Notes under the pieces: generated by a model | Seen by the model: the letters and a program-made list of their open reading frames with translations, nothing else | What the model was told of the DNA's origin: nothing | Database searches by the model: none | Part shown: positions 1 through 7,485 of the stretch, in pieces | Layout: each line of letters begins with the position of its first letter | Numbering within the stretch: position 1 is the stretch's first letter | Translations under genes and position numbers: made by a program | Origin: Phycisphaeraceae bacterium | GTDB lineage: Bacteria > Planctomycetota > Phycisphaerae > Phycisphaerales > UBA1924 | Length of the DNA stretch: 64,000 nucleotides | Reading direction: 5' to 3' | Assembly: GCA_019636495.1 (NCBI GenBank) | Contig: JAHBXL010000017.1 | Span: forward strand, 1-64,000

Positions 1-325
1 GAGGCATCCCGTTTTCCTTGCGCACGCCAACAAGCCGGAAGGTATAGCCATTTCGCGCGTCCGGGCGCGGGGCGGCCCCGTGGCGGGGTTGGTGCGAGCC
101 CCCGCCAGGAACGCGACGTGGGCCAACGTGGGCGAACCCGTGGCCAACGGGCGCGCCCCGTAACGGGCGGGAATCGGGGCGCTGTGCCGCCCCCGGACGG
201 GCCCGTCAGCCCGAGCAATCCAGCCAACGAACAAGCGATCCAGCGATCCCCGGACCTGCCGCGCCGCGGCGGGCCACCACGCCTTCCGCGCGGCGCGATG
301 TCATGCCGCGTCAACGGAGATCGCC
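1..325. other. Left-edge gap without a convincing gene
   Basis: No reading frame here looks like protein: the open frame over the left end translates to arginine- and proline-rich text and is the shadow of the methyltransferase. At the edge, an ATG on the minus strand (positions 7-5) is preceded at 7 nt by AAGGA (positions 19-15), so a leftward gene may begin here and run off the window; only two codons are visible. Around 116-152 there are three close copies of a CGTGG-containing motif, possibly a regulatory site of the methyltransferase. The minus-strand start is inference only. Confidence 0.35.
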
Positions 326-1684
326 GTGAACATCGAGATGCTTCCCATCGACGCGGTCAAGGAGTACGACCGCAATCCTCGCACCATCAACGACGCCGCG
401 ATCGACGCGGTTGCGAAGTCGATCCAGGCCTTCGGCTTCAAGATCCCGATTCTCATCGACGGCGACGGCATCATCATCGCCGGCCATACCCGCCTGCGTG
501 CGGCGCGGAAGCTCGGGCTGAAGGAAGTGCCGACCATTCGCGCGTCGGACCTGACGCCCGATCAGGTCAAGGCGCTCCGCATCGCCGACAACAAGGTCGC
601 GTCGCTCACGGCGTGGGACATGGAACTCCTGCCCATAGAGCTCGCCGATCTCAAGGGCGTGGACTTCGACCTGGCGGTGCTCGGCTTCAGCGCCGAGGAC
701 CTCGCGGCGATCATGGCTCCTGCATGCAACGAGGGTCTCACGGACCCCGACGATGTGCCCGGGCCGCCCGACGCCGCGACGACTGTGCCCGGCGACATCT
801 GGGTGCTGGGCAACCACCGGCTCATGTGCGGAGACAGCAGCAAGACCGCGGACCTCGACCGTCTGCTTGACGGCCAGCCGATCCACCTCGTGAACACCGA
901 TCCGCCGTACAACGTGAAGGTGGAGCCGCGCTCGAACAACGCGATCGTCGCCGGGCTGAGTTCGTTCGCCCTACCCGGCAAGGCCGACCAGCACGACCAG
1001 CAGAGCGCGGACCTCAACCGCTACCCCGAGAAGAGCCGCGCGACGCACAAGAAGCTCCGGGCCAAGGACCGACCCCTCGCCAATGACTTCGTGTCCGACG
1101 ACGAGTTCGATCGCCTGCTCGCCGCGTGGTTCGGGAACATCACTCGGGTGCTGATCGCAGGCGGCACGTTCTACATCTGGGGCGGCTACGCCAACTGCGG
1201 CAACTACCCGCCCGTGCTGAAGCGCTGCGAGCTCTACTTCGCGCAGGCGATCATCTGGATCAAGGAGCACCCGGTCCTCACGCGGAAGGACTTCATGGGC
1301 AACCACGAGTGGTGCTTCTACGGATGGAAGGAAGGGGCCGCGCACCGCTTCTTCGGCCCCGCCAACGTGCCCGATACGTGGTCGATCAAGAAGGTCAACC
1401 CGCAGAGCATGGTCCACCTCACGGAGAAGCCCGTCGAGCTCGCCCGGCGGGCCATCGAGTTCTCATCGCGGCCGGGCGAGAACGTCCTCGACCTCTTCGG
1501 CGGCAGCGGCTCCACGCTCATCGGCGCGGAGATGACCGGGCGGCGGGCGTTTCTCATGGAGCTCGATGCGCTGTACTGCGATGTGATCGTGCAGCGGTGG
1601 GAGAAGTTCACGGGCCGCAAGGCGGAGCGCCTTCCCGCGAACGGTGTGGCCGAAGAGAAAGCCCCGGCGAAGGCCGAGGCGTGA
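326..1684 (+). CDS. ParB-like domain plus beta-class DNA methyltransferase
   Basis: A 452-residue phage-type DNA modification enzyme that should transfer methyl groups from S-adenosylmethionine to an adenine or cytosine amino group. Residues about 1-110 form a ParB/Srx-like domain with the AGHTRLRAA motif near 52. The methylase catalytic motif DPPY is at 192-195 and the SAM-binding FGGSGST motif is near 395. This motif order (catalytic first) places it in the N4/N6 beta class. The start is the GTG with GGAG upstream. No restriction partner is visible, so a solitary anti-restriction or regulatory methylase is likely. It converges on the leftward early block. Confidence 0.92.
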   Translation: MNIEMLPIDAVKEYDRNPRTINDAAIDAVAKSIQAFGFKIPILIDGDGIIIAGHTRLRAARKLGLKEVPTIRASDLTPDQVKALRIADNKVASLTAWDMELLPIELADLKGVDFDLAVLGFSAEDLAAIMAPACNEGLTDPDDVPGPPDAATTVPGDIWVLGNHRLMCGDSSKTADLDRLLDGQPIHLVNTDPPYNVKVEPRSNNAIVAGLSSFALPGKADQHDQQSADLNRYPEKSRATHKKLRAKDRPLANDFVSDDEFDRLLAAWFGNITRVLIAGGTFYIWGGYANCGNYPPVLKRCELYFAQAIIWIKEHPVLTRKDFMGNHEWCFYGWKEGAAHRFFGPANVPDTWSIKKVNPQSMVHLTEKPVELARRAIEFSSRPGENVLDLFGGSGSTLIGAEMTGRRAFLMELDALYCDVIVQRWEKFTGRKAERLPANGVAEEKAPAKAEA

Positions 1685-1703
1685 GGAGGGGGCACCGATG
1701 CGT

Positions 1704-2183
1704 TCAGACGCTGGGGCCCTTCTCCCGGAGGGCATGGAACTCGACCATCGCGTCCTCGTAGGGCGTTGCCCCCGCGGCGGCGTGGCTGCGCCCGCCCGCG
1801 GGGACGACCACGCTCCGCTCCTTGAGGAAGGCAAAGGCAACGGCCGCCTGCGTCCAGGGGATGTTGGCGGCGTACCTGAGGTCTTCGAGGTTGAACGGGC
1901 TGGTGGCCTCGGCCACCGCATGGGCGACCGCCTCGAAGGCGTCCTCCGGGCACCGGTGCTGGTACGGCTCGCCCTTCATTGGGACGACGCTCCGCACCAG
2001 CGCCCGCGAGCTATCGACCGTGAACGTCTCCGTCCGCTCGTTCGCGGGCGGCTCGTTGCAGGCCGCGACCGCGTGCTCCAGCGCGTCCCACTCCTCGGTG
2101 GTCAGCATCTGGACCTCGCGGGCGTTGAGCAAGCGCTCGGCCGCGTCGAGCAGGGCTTCGAGTTGGGCGCGGGTGGCCTGCAT
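1704..2183 (-). CDS. Phage early hypothetical protein, possible C-terminal HTH
   Basis: A 159-residue protein of unknown function, last gene of the leftward early block. Residues 1-45 are helical and acidic. The segment from about 85 to 135 (start PEDAFEAVAH, end FLKERSVVVPAG) has the spacing of a winged-helix fold with a final beta wing, so DNA binding is possible but unproven. Only 3 nt separate it from the upstream gene, so the two are probably cotranscribed. It ends 20 nt from the converging methyltransferase stop, with no clear terminator between. Confidence 0.6.
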   Translation of the reverse strand: MQATRAQLEALLDAAERLLNAREVQMLTTEEWDALEHAVAACNEPPANERTETFTVDSSRALVRSVVPMKGEPYQHRCPEDAFEAVAHAVAEATSPFNLEDLRYAANIPWTQAAVAFAFLKERSVVVPAGGRSHAAAGATPYEDAMVEFHALREKGPSV

Positions 2184-2186
2184 GGG

Positions 2187-2423
2187 TCATGGCTCCTTTC
2201 TAGCGGCGGCCTGTGCGGGCCGGCGCAACTTGGCAGCGGACGAGAAGGTGGTCTTGCGCCCGGTGCGCTCGTTGACCACATCGATGCGGGTCCGCCAGCG
2301 GGCGCTGTTGGGGTTGTGCCATGCGGGCGGAACCTCACGGATCGCGAGCACGCGCACCGTGGTGAGGACGCCCGAGACCTTGGCGATGTAGCGGCCGCCG
2401 ACCTGAACGTCTGTGATCTTCAT
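2187..2423 (-). CDS. Small phage protein with beta-barrel-like N-terminus
   Basis: A 78-residue hypothetical protein. The text VGGRYIAKVSGVLTTVRV near the start suggests alternating beta strands of an SH3- or KOW-like fold. The C-terminus is basic (RTGRKTTF ... KLRRPAQAAARKEP), which would suit nucleic-acid binding. No family is named with certainty. It is separated by 3 nt from each neighbour in the early block, which argues for expression from a single message. Confidence 0.6.
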   Translation of the reverse strand: MKITDVQVGGRYIAKVSGVLTTVRVLAIREVPPAWHNPNSARWRTRIDVVNERTGRKTTFSSAAKLRRPAQAAARKEP

Positions 2424-2426
2424 GGG

Positions 2427-2735
2427 TCAGGCCTCCTTTCCCGGGTTGGGGTTGTCGTCCTCGGGGTCGTACCGCAACGTCGCGGTGCCGTCGGGGTTGA
2501 TGGTGGGCTGCTGCCCTTCCCAGGGACGTGGCTGCTCGTAGCAGCAGAGGTAGAGCGCCGGCGAGGCTGCGTCCCGCAGCGTCAGGCGCTGGTCCTCATC
2601 CACATTCGCAGTCGTGCGCACCTGCTGCTCGGCGTAGGCCGCGTTGAAACAGGGGCCGTTGATGATGCCTACGACGACCTGGGCATCGGGGTCGAGCCCC
2701 TGGAGCGCGTCGAACAACTTCTTGACGGTGAGCAT
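2427..2735 (-). CDS. Small acidic phage hypothetical protein
   Basis: A 102-residue protein not recognised as a known family. The N-terminal sequence MLTVKKLFDALQGLDPDAQVVVGI resembles small phage proteins of the LDPDA(Q/P)V type found beside early genes. The C-terminal third is rich in Asp, Pro and Asn. It has a good GGAGG-like site upstream of its ATG and lies 3 nt from the following gene. A role in early phage metabolism is only inferred from position. Confidence 0.6.
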   Translation of the reverse strand: MLTVKKLFDALQGLDPDAQVVVGIINGPCFNAAYAEQQVRTTANVDEDQRLTLRDAASPALYLCCYEQPRPWEGQQPTINPDGTATLRYDPEDDNPNPGKEA

Positions 2736-2738
2736 GGG

Positions 2739-3200
2739 TCAAGCCCCCTTTCCGCGTGGGGGGGCGACGAAGACGCCCTTGTCGTGCTTCTTGAAGCGGG
2801 CCTTCTCGCCCTTGGCGGCGATCTCGCGGATGATGGCGGCGTAGAGCGTGGCCTCCGGAGTCTTGCCGCCGGGGCTCTTCCACAGGCCCTTGGCCTCCAT
2901 CTCAGCGATCATCTCCTTGGCCCGCATGGGGACCTTCGCCCCCGCGATCACCTGCGCGGCGGCGTCGAGGGCGCTGCTGCGCTTTGGCTTCTTCTCCTTC
3001 GCGGGCTTCGGGGACTTCGCCACCTTGAGCGGCTTCGCGGCCTTCTCGCCCTTCGCCGGAGCGGTGGGCTTTCCGTCCAAGCGGTCCTTGATCTCGGCGA
3101 TCGCGGCTTTGCGGAGGCGCTCGGTCTTGGCCGCCCCTTCGGCGCGAGCGGCGCTCTTGGACATCTTCGGGGTGCGGGGCTTCTTGGTCTTCGTACTCAT
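2739..3200 (-). CDS. HARE-HTH domain protein with lysine-rich tail
   Basis: A 153-residue protein. The ATG at 3200 is preferred over an upstream in-frame start because the protein then begins with a normal basic MSTKTKK sequence. Residues about 1-80 are Lys/Ala/Pro-rich and histone-tail-like. Residues about 82-150 match the HB1/ASXL/restriction-endonuclease helix-turn-helix (HARE-HTH) pattern: a helix with [18 protein letters not shown], then [15 protein letters not shown], then a wing FKKHDKGVF. The family is associated with DNA binding, sometimes sensing modified bases, and here it shares an element with a DNA methyltransferase. The exact role is unknown. Confidence 0.75.
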   Translation of the reverse strand: MSTKTKKPRTPKMSKSAARAEGAAKTERLRKAAIAEIKDRLDGKPTAPAKGEKAAKPLKVAKSPKPAKEKKPKRSSALDAAAQVIAGAKVPMRAKEMIAEMEAKGLWKSPGGKTPEATLYAAIIREIAAKGEKARFKKHDKGVFVAPPRGKGA

Positions 3201-3290
3201 GCGAATCTCCCAACTACGGGTGCGGAATCCCGCCGCACGCTGCGGCGGGGAATCGGGGCCGGCGCGGTTCCCCACGCCGCCTCGCGGCGG

Positions 3291-3584
3291 TCAGCAACCA
3301 GCGACGCGCTCCATCTCGTTCAGCACGTCGTGGACCATCGAGTTGGTGGCGGCGGCTCGCCCACGGCGATCGGTCCCGTAAACCGCCTTGGCGACCTCGA
3401 CCGCCTTGGCGTAGCGGGTCTCGCGGTCCTCGTCGCGCGCGATGTGGGCGATGCAGATGTCCTGCCTGCCCGCCCCCCCACCGAGGCGCGTGTTCTGCTC
3501 GATGGTCACTTCCGCGCCGCGTTCGGTGCGGCTGATCTTGACGTCCTGCTCCTGCCCTTCGATCACAACCGTCTTGATGTTCAT
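3291..3584 (-). CDS. Phage early hypothetical protein
   Basis: A 97-residue protein of unknown function. The first half alternates hydrophobic and charged residues, suggesting a small beta sheet; the second half is helical (RYAKAVEVAKAVYG and HDVLNEMERV). No motif is recognised. It is an early-block gene 51 nt downstream of the next upstream member, with a purine-rich ribosome binding site before the ATG. Confidence 0.55.
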   Translation of the reverse strand: MNIKTVVIEGQEQDVKISRTERGAEVTIEQNTRLGGGAGRQDICIAHIARDEDRETRYAKAVEVAKAVYGTDRRGRAAATNSMVHDVLNEMERVAGC

Positions 3585-3635
3585 GGGCGTGCTCCTTCGT
3601 GGGGATGGGGGAGGGGGTGCGTGCGGGGCGAGCGG

Positions 3636-3902
3636 TTACTCGGCGAGGAAGCGCTCGACGTCCTCGCGGTCCATGCCGCTGAGGAACCCGACCACATCGA
3701 TCAGGTCGCTGCGGACCTTCCCGAGGTTGCCGGTGATGCCCCAGTTGGTCGGGTCGGCCTTGGCCTGCTCGTCGTGCTTGTCCAGTTCCATCGCCAGCAC
3801 GTCGAGCAGGCGGGCGATGTCGTTCCGCCGGGCGGCGTACATCTCGGCGGCGGTGGGCTGCGCGGGGGCGGGCTTGGCGTTCTTGTTCGTGCGGTTCTTC
3901 AT
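3636..3902 (-). CDS. Phage early hypothetical protein, helical
   Basis: An 88-residue protein predicted from its composition to be almost wholly helical (AAEMYAARRNDIARLLDVLAMELDKHDEQ). It carries a basic, proline-containing N-terminus. No family is recognised. It sits in the middle of the leftward early block and has an AGAGGTA-type ribosome binding site before its ATG. Confidence 0.55.
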   Translation of the reverse strand: MKNRTNKNAKPAPAQPTAAEMYAARRNDIARLLDVLAMELDKHDEQAKADPTNWGITGNLGKVRSDLIDVVGFLSGMDREDVERFLAE

Positions 3903-3959
3903 ACTGGTACCTCTCGTCGTGTGCGGGGCTTGCGGTGCGTTGAGACTCCGGTAAACAAC

Positions 3960-3982
3960 GAAGCCCGCATTTCGCGGGCTTC
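3960..3982 (-). terminator. Hairpin overlapping the end of an early gene
   Basis: A perfect 9-bp stem (GAAGCCCGC / GCGGGCTTC) with a 5-nt loop. On the minus strand it is followed by GTTGTTT, a weak T-rich stretch. It overlaps the stop codon of the first early gene, so it may attenuate or terminate leftward transcription after that gene. The weak U tract keeps the call tentative. Confidence 0.4.
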
Positions 3983-4274
3983 AGGCGGTCGGGCGGGTTG
4001 TGCGGTTGGGCGGGGGCGTCTTGGGTCGGCCCACCGCGTCGAGGTAGTCCACCAGGTCGCTGGCGAACCAGGTATCGCCGTCGACCGCGTCGTGCTCGTC
4101 GGGCCCGCGGCGGCCGTCGGGGTCGATCTCGAAGAGGCGGAACCCGCCCGCGCTGGCGGCGTCGACCGACCAGGTCCGGCCGTCGGGCGTGCGGACCTCC
4201 AGGCAGGCGACCGCGAACCCGCGGCGGCCCAGGGCGGTGGCGATCTCGATCGTGCTCTTCGTCGTCGCGTTCAT
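3981..4274 (-). CDS. First gene of the leftward early block, hypothetical
   Basis: A 97-residue protein of unknown function. The ATG at 4274 is chosen because GGAGA lies about 8 nt upstream; a start at 4289 has no such site, and longer versions read into sequence that looks untranslated. The protein has beta-rich text (GFAVACLEVRTPDGRTW) followed by an acidic region ending in WFASDLVDYLDAVG. It is divergent from the late operon, so the interval 4275-4441 should carry control elements for both. Confidence 0.5.
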   Translation of the reverse strand: MNATTKSTIEIATALGRRGFAVACLEVRTPDGRTWSVDAASAGGFRLFEIDPDGRRGPDEHDAVDGDTWFASDLVDYLDAVGRPKTPPPNRTTRPTA

Positions 4275-4387
4275 CGGCGTGGTCTCCATCGCGGGGTTTG
4301 TGGGGGGTTGCCCCGCGTTGTGACACATGAAGCCATGACATCCGCGAACAGGCAAGGCCAATCGGAGCGGTTTCGCCGTCATTCCGC

Positions 4388-4421
4388 GACATGTGGGCAA
4401 CTCGGCGGGACATGTGGGCAA
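4388..4421 (+). repeat. 13-bp direct repeat with 21-bp period upstream of terminase genes
   Basis: GACATGTGGGCAA occurs at 4388-4400 and again at 4409-4421. The start-to-start distance is 21 bp, two helical turns, so two protein units could bind the same face of DNA. It lies between the divergent early and late genes and just before the small-terminase-like gene. It could be an operator or a packaging (pac/cos) recognition site. The repeat is seen directly; the function is inferred. Confidence 0.5.
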
Positions 4422-4441
4422 GTTCGGGCGGGAGGTCCGCG

Positions 4442-4720
4442 ATGACTCCCGAACACGCGCCTAGTCCCGCCCCCCACACCCCCCACCCCGCCAACGCCGC
4501 CGGGCAGGGGATGTCCCGGCTCAACCCCGCGGCGCTCCCCGTGGCAGACGCCGCGCGGGTGCTCACGCGGCTCGGCGGCAAGGCCGTCAGCGAGGTGATG
4601 CTCCGCCACGACATCGACGCGGGCGCGCCGACGAACGCGGATGGCACGCTCAACCTCGTGCACTACGCCGCATGGCTTGTGAAAGAGATGGCCGGTTCCG
4701 GAGGTGGCGGTGGCGATTGA
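4442..4720 (+). CDS. Small-terminase-like DNA-binding protein
   Basis: A 92-residue protein. The ATG at 4442 is used because the in-frame start at 4391 lies inside the direct repeats. The segment from ALPVADAARVLTR to LVHYAAWLV aligns by eye with residues about 5-60 of the large terminase encoded next door (KLKPGELARLLNS ... LFRYVAWLV), so both carry the same putative helix-turn-helix module. Position immediately before the large terminase fits a small terminase subunit, which recognises packaging DNA. It ends in a short Gly run and overlaps the terminase gene. Confidence 0.6.
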   Translation: MTPEHAPSPAPHTPHPANAAGQGMSRLNPAALPVADAARVLTRLGGKAVSEVMLRHDIDAGAPTNADGTLNLVHYAAWLVKEMAGSGGGGGD

Positions 4721-7001
4721 CCCGCGCAAACTCAAGCCCGGCGAACTGGCGCGGCTGCTCAACAGCACGCCCCTGGGCGAGGTCGTCAGCGAGCGGCAGC
4801 TCCACCGGCATCGCACGCGCGCGGGGTTCCGTGTCGCGGCCGACGGCGACGCGGGGAAGGTGGATCTGTTCCGGTACGTCGCGTGGCTCGTCACGACTCG
4901 GCACGAAGCTCTCGCGGAAGCGGCCCGTCAGCCCGAGGGGCTCACCGGCTACGAGGCGATGAAGGAGCGGGCGCGGCTGCGCAACGCGACGCTCTCACTC
5001 TCAGGGCGTGACATCGGCGACCTGACCGCGGTGGCCGATCCGGCACGTCGGGAGCGGGCGGCCCGGGACTTCCGGTACTTCTGCGAGACGTACTTCCTGC
5101 AGACGTTCCACCTCAAGTGGTCGGACGACCACCTCAAGGTCATCGCCAAGATCGAGCAAGCCGTCCTCGAGGGCGGGTTGTTTGCGATGGCCATGCCGCG
5201 CGGCTCGGGTAAGACGTCGCTGTGCGAGGTCGCCTGCCTCTGGGCCATGCTCTACGGCCACCGCGACTTTGTGGCGCTGATCGGATCGGACGAGGAGCAT
5301 GCCGCAGGGATGCTGGAGTCGATCAAGACGGAACTGGAGAATAGCGACCTCCTCGCGGGTGACTTCCCAGAGGTCTGCCACCCAATCCGCTCGCTCGAAG
5401 GCATCCACCAGCGTGCGTCGGGCCAGCTGTTCCAAGGCAAGCAGACGCATATCGGGTGGACGGCTCGGGAGATCGTGCTGCCGACGATCCCCGGCTCGGC
5501 GGCCGCCGGCGCCATCATCCGCGTCGCCGGGATCACCGGCCGTATCCGCGGCATGAAGCACAAGCGAGCCGACGGCACCTCGGCGCGTCCGTCCCTGGTG
5601 CTGATCGACGACCCCCAGACCGACGAGAGCGCCCGGTCGCCCTCGCAGTGCGCCAACCGCGAGCGCATCCTCGCCGGCGCGATCCTTGGGCTGGCGGGGC
5701 CGGGAAAGAAGATCGCGGGGCTGATGACGCTGACGGTGGTTCGCCCCGACGACCTGGCCGACCGCATCCTCGACCGCGACAAGCACCCGCAATGGCAGGG
5801 CGAGCGGACGAAGATGATGTACGCCTTTCCGGTCCGCGACGCGCTGTGGCAGAAGTACGCGGAGCTGCGGGCGGAGGGGCTGCGGAACGACCGCGGGATC
5901 AAAGCCGCCTCGGAGTTCTATGGTCAGCACCGCACCGCGATGGACGAGGGGGCGGTGATCGCCTGGCCCGAGCGGTTCAATCACGACGAACTGTCTGCGA
6001 TCCAGCACGCGATGAACCTGAGGCTCCAGAACGAAGCGGCGTTCTTCGCCGAATACCAGAACGAGCCGCTTCCCGAGGTCCAGGCGGCGGACGACCTGCT
6101 CAGCGCCGACCAGATCGCGGCGAAGGTCAACGGGCAGGCCCGCGCCGAGGTTCCCATCGGATGCACGCGGCTGACAATGTTCGTTGACGTGCAGGGCAAG
6201 GCCCTGTTCTACGTCGTGGCCGCGTGGGAGGACGACTTCACCGGGTACGTCATCGACTACGGCACCGAGCCGGACCAGAAGGCACCGGGGGGGTACTTCA
6301 CGCTCCGCGACATGCGTCGGACGCTGGCAACGGCGGCTCCTCGCGCCGGCGTTGAAGGGGCCATCTACGCCGGGCTGGAGCGCCTGGTGGCCTCGCACCT
6401 GGCACGCGAATGGCGACGCGATGACGGGGCAATGGTGCGGATCGACCGCTGCTTGATCGACGCCAACTGGGGATCGTCCACGGACGTGGTCTACCAGTTC
6501 TGCCGCCAGAGCCCGCACGCGGGCGTGCTCATGCCCAGCCACGGGCGGTACGTCGGCGCATCGAGCATCCCCTTCTCCGACTACAAACGCAAGCGCGGCG
6601 ACCGCGTCGGGCTCAACTGGCGCATCCCGGTCGTCACCGGAAAGCGCGCCGTGCGGCACGTCGTCTTCGACACCAACTACTGGAAGTCGTTCGCGCACGC
6701 GCGGCTCGCGGTGCCCATGGGCGACCCCGGGTGTCTGTCGTTGTTCGGGAGCAAGCCCGAGCCCCACCGGCTGCTGTCGGAGCACCTGACCAGCGAGTAC
6801 CGCGTGAAGACCGAGGGGCGCGGACGCACAGTAGACGAGTGGAAACTCCGCGTGGAGGGCTTGGACAACCACTGGCTGGACTGCCTCGTCGGCGCAGCGG
6901 TCGGGGCGTCGATGGAAGGCGCCGTGCTCTTCGGCACGGACCATAGGGCGACGTCGCGTCCCCGGCTGCGGCTGTCCCAGTTGCGAGGAGCACGCCGGTG
7001 A
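4710..7001 (+). CDS. Phage terminase large subunit, GpA family
   Basis: A 763-residue DNA-packaging motor and nuclease. The GTG at 4710 is 5 nt after GGAGG and is preferred over the GTG at 4704, which abuts it. Residues 1-70 are an extra DNA-binding-like module related to the preceding small protein. The ATPase has a Walker A-like PRGSGKTS near 160 and Walker B LVLIDDP near 297. The nuclease half begins with FVDVQGKALFYVV near 490, includes DANWGSSTDVVYQF, and matches the GpA pattern of phage lambda. Expected family length is 600-700, and the N-terminal module explains the excess. Confidence 0.93.
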   Translation: MAIDPRKLKPGELARLLNSTPLGEVVSERQLHRHRTRAGFRVAADGDAGKVDLFRYVAWLVTTRHEALAEAARQPEGLTGYEAMKERARLRNATLSLSGRDIGDLTAVADPARRERAARDFRYFCETYFLQTFHLKWSDDHLKVIAKIEQAVLEGGLFAMAMPRGSGKTSLCEVACLWAMLYGHRDFVALIGSDEEHAAGMLESIKTELENSDLLAGDFPEVCHPIRSLEGIHQRASGQLFQGKQTHIGWTAREIVLPTIPGSAAAGAIIRVAGITGRIRGMKHKRADGTSARPSLVLIDDPQTDESARSPSQCANRERILAGAILGLAGPGKKIAGLMTLTVVRPDDLADRILDRDKHPQWQGERTKMMYAFPVRDALWQKYAELRAEGLRNDRGIKAASEFYGQHRTAMDEGAVIAWPERFNHDELSAIQHAMNLRLQNEAAFFAEYQNEPLPEVQAADDLLSADQIAAKVNGQARAEVPIGCTRLTMFVDVQGKALFYVVAAWEDDFTGYVIDYGTEPDQKAPGGYFTLRDMRRTLATAAPRAGVEGAIYAGLERLVASHLAREWRRDDGAMVRIDRCLIDANWGSSTDVVYQFCRQSPHAGVLMPSHGRYVGASSIPFSDYKRKRGDRVGLNWRIPVVTGKRAVRHVVFDTNYWKSFAHARLAVPMGDPGCLSLFGSKPEPHRLLSEHLTSEYRVKTEGRGRTVDEWKLRVEGLDNHWLDCLVGAAVGASMEGAVLFGTDHRATSRPRLRLSQLRGARR

Positions 7002-7189
7002 ATGCCCGCACGCCAGCCCGTCCGGCCAAACCGCCGTCTCAACCGCGCGGGCTCACCTGCCCGCGGTGCGGGTGCAGCCACTTCGAGGTGCTTTACACTC
7101 GCGCGGCTCCCAGCGGGGCGGTCCGGCGTCGGCGCTCGTGCCGGCACTGCGGGCGCCGGATCACCACGGTCGAACGGTTGGTCGAGTGA
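6998..7189 (+). CDS. Small zinc-ribbon protein
   Basis: A 63-residue protein with CPRCGC and CRHCGR about 27 residues apart, a classic four-cysteine zinc ribbon followed by RITTVERLVE, reminiscent of the N-terminal ribbon of NrdR and of phage Ogr-like activators. It begins with GTG overlapping the terminase stop (GTGA), so it is translationally coupled. A DNA-binding or transcription-regulating role in late expression is possible; nothing in the sequence decides it. Confidence 0.7.
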   Translation: MNARTPARPAKPPSQPRGLTCPRCGCSHFEVLYTRAAPSGAVRRRRSCRHCGRRITTVERLVE

Positions 7190-7271
7190 TCGGGTTCTAC
7201 CGGTAGACCGTTTCCGCCACTTCTCCATCGACGGCGCGACAACTTAGCGGCATTGGCAGAGGGGTACTGGC

Positions 7272-7478
7272 GTGCCCACGGACTCCTCCAGCGACGACGA
7301 CGCTCTGCGCGAGTCGGCCAAGCAACCGGCCAAGGTCTCCGTCGACGGCCAGTCCGTCGAGCAGCACTCGCTGAAGGACCAGATCGAGGCCGACCGCTAC
7401 CTCGCGTCCAAGGACGCCGCGAGGAAGCCCGGCCTCGGGGTCAAGTTCGCCAAGATCGTCCCTCCCGGTTCTGTCTGA
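7272..7478 (+). CDS. gpW-position small phage protein
   Basis: A 68-residue protein starting at GTG. The central VSVDGQSVEQHSLKDQIEAD reads like the gpW-type pattern of short phage head-tail joining proteins, and the ending GLGVKFAKIVPPGSV is a motif seen between terminase and portal genes in planctomycete-type prophages. It lies 7 nt before the portal gene, the usual place for gpW in lambda. The role (head completion) is inferred from position. Confidence 0.6.
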   Translation: MPTDSSSDDDALRESAKQPAKVSVDGQSVEQHSLKDQIEADRYLASKDAARKPGLGVKFAKIVPPGSV

Positions 7479-7485
7479 CCATCTC

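Noticed and set aside
118..870. Open frame of 250 codons on the plus strand
   Set aside because: Arg/Gly/Pro-rich text in another frame over the methyltransferase gene; a G+C-rich shadow.
1644..4445. Open frame of 933 codons on the plus strand across the early block
   Set aside because: It runs antisense to seven small genes with their own ribosome sites and family-like text; an artefact of G+C-rich codons.
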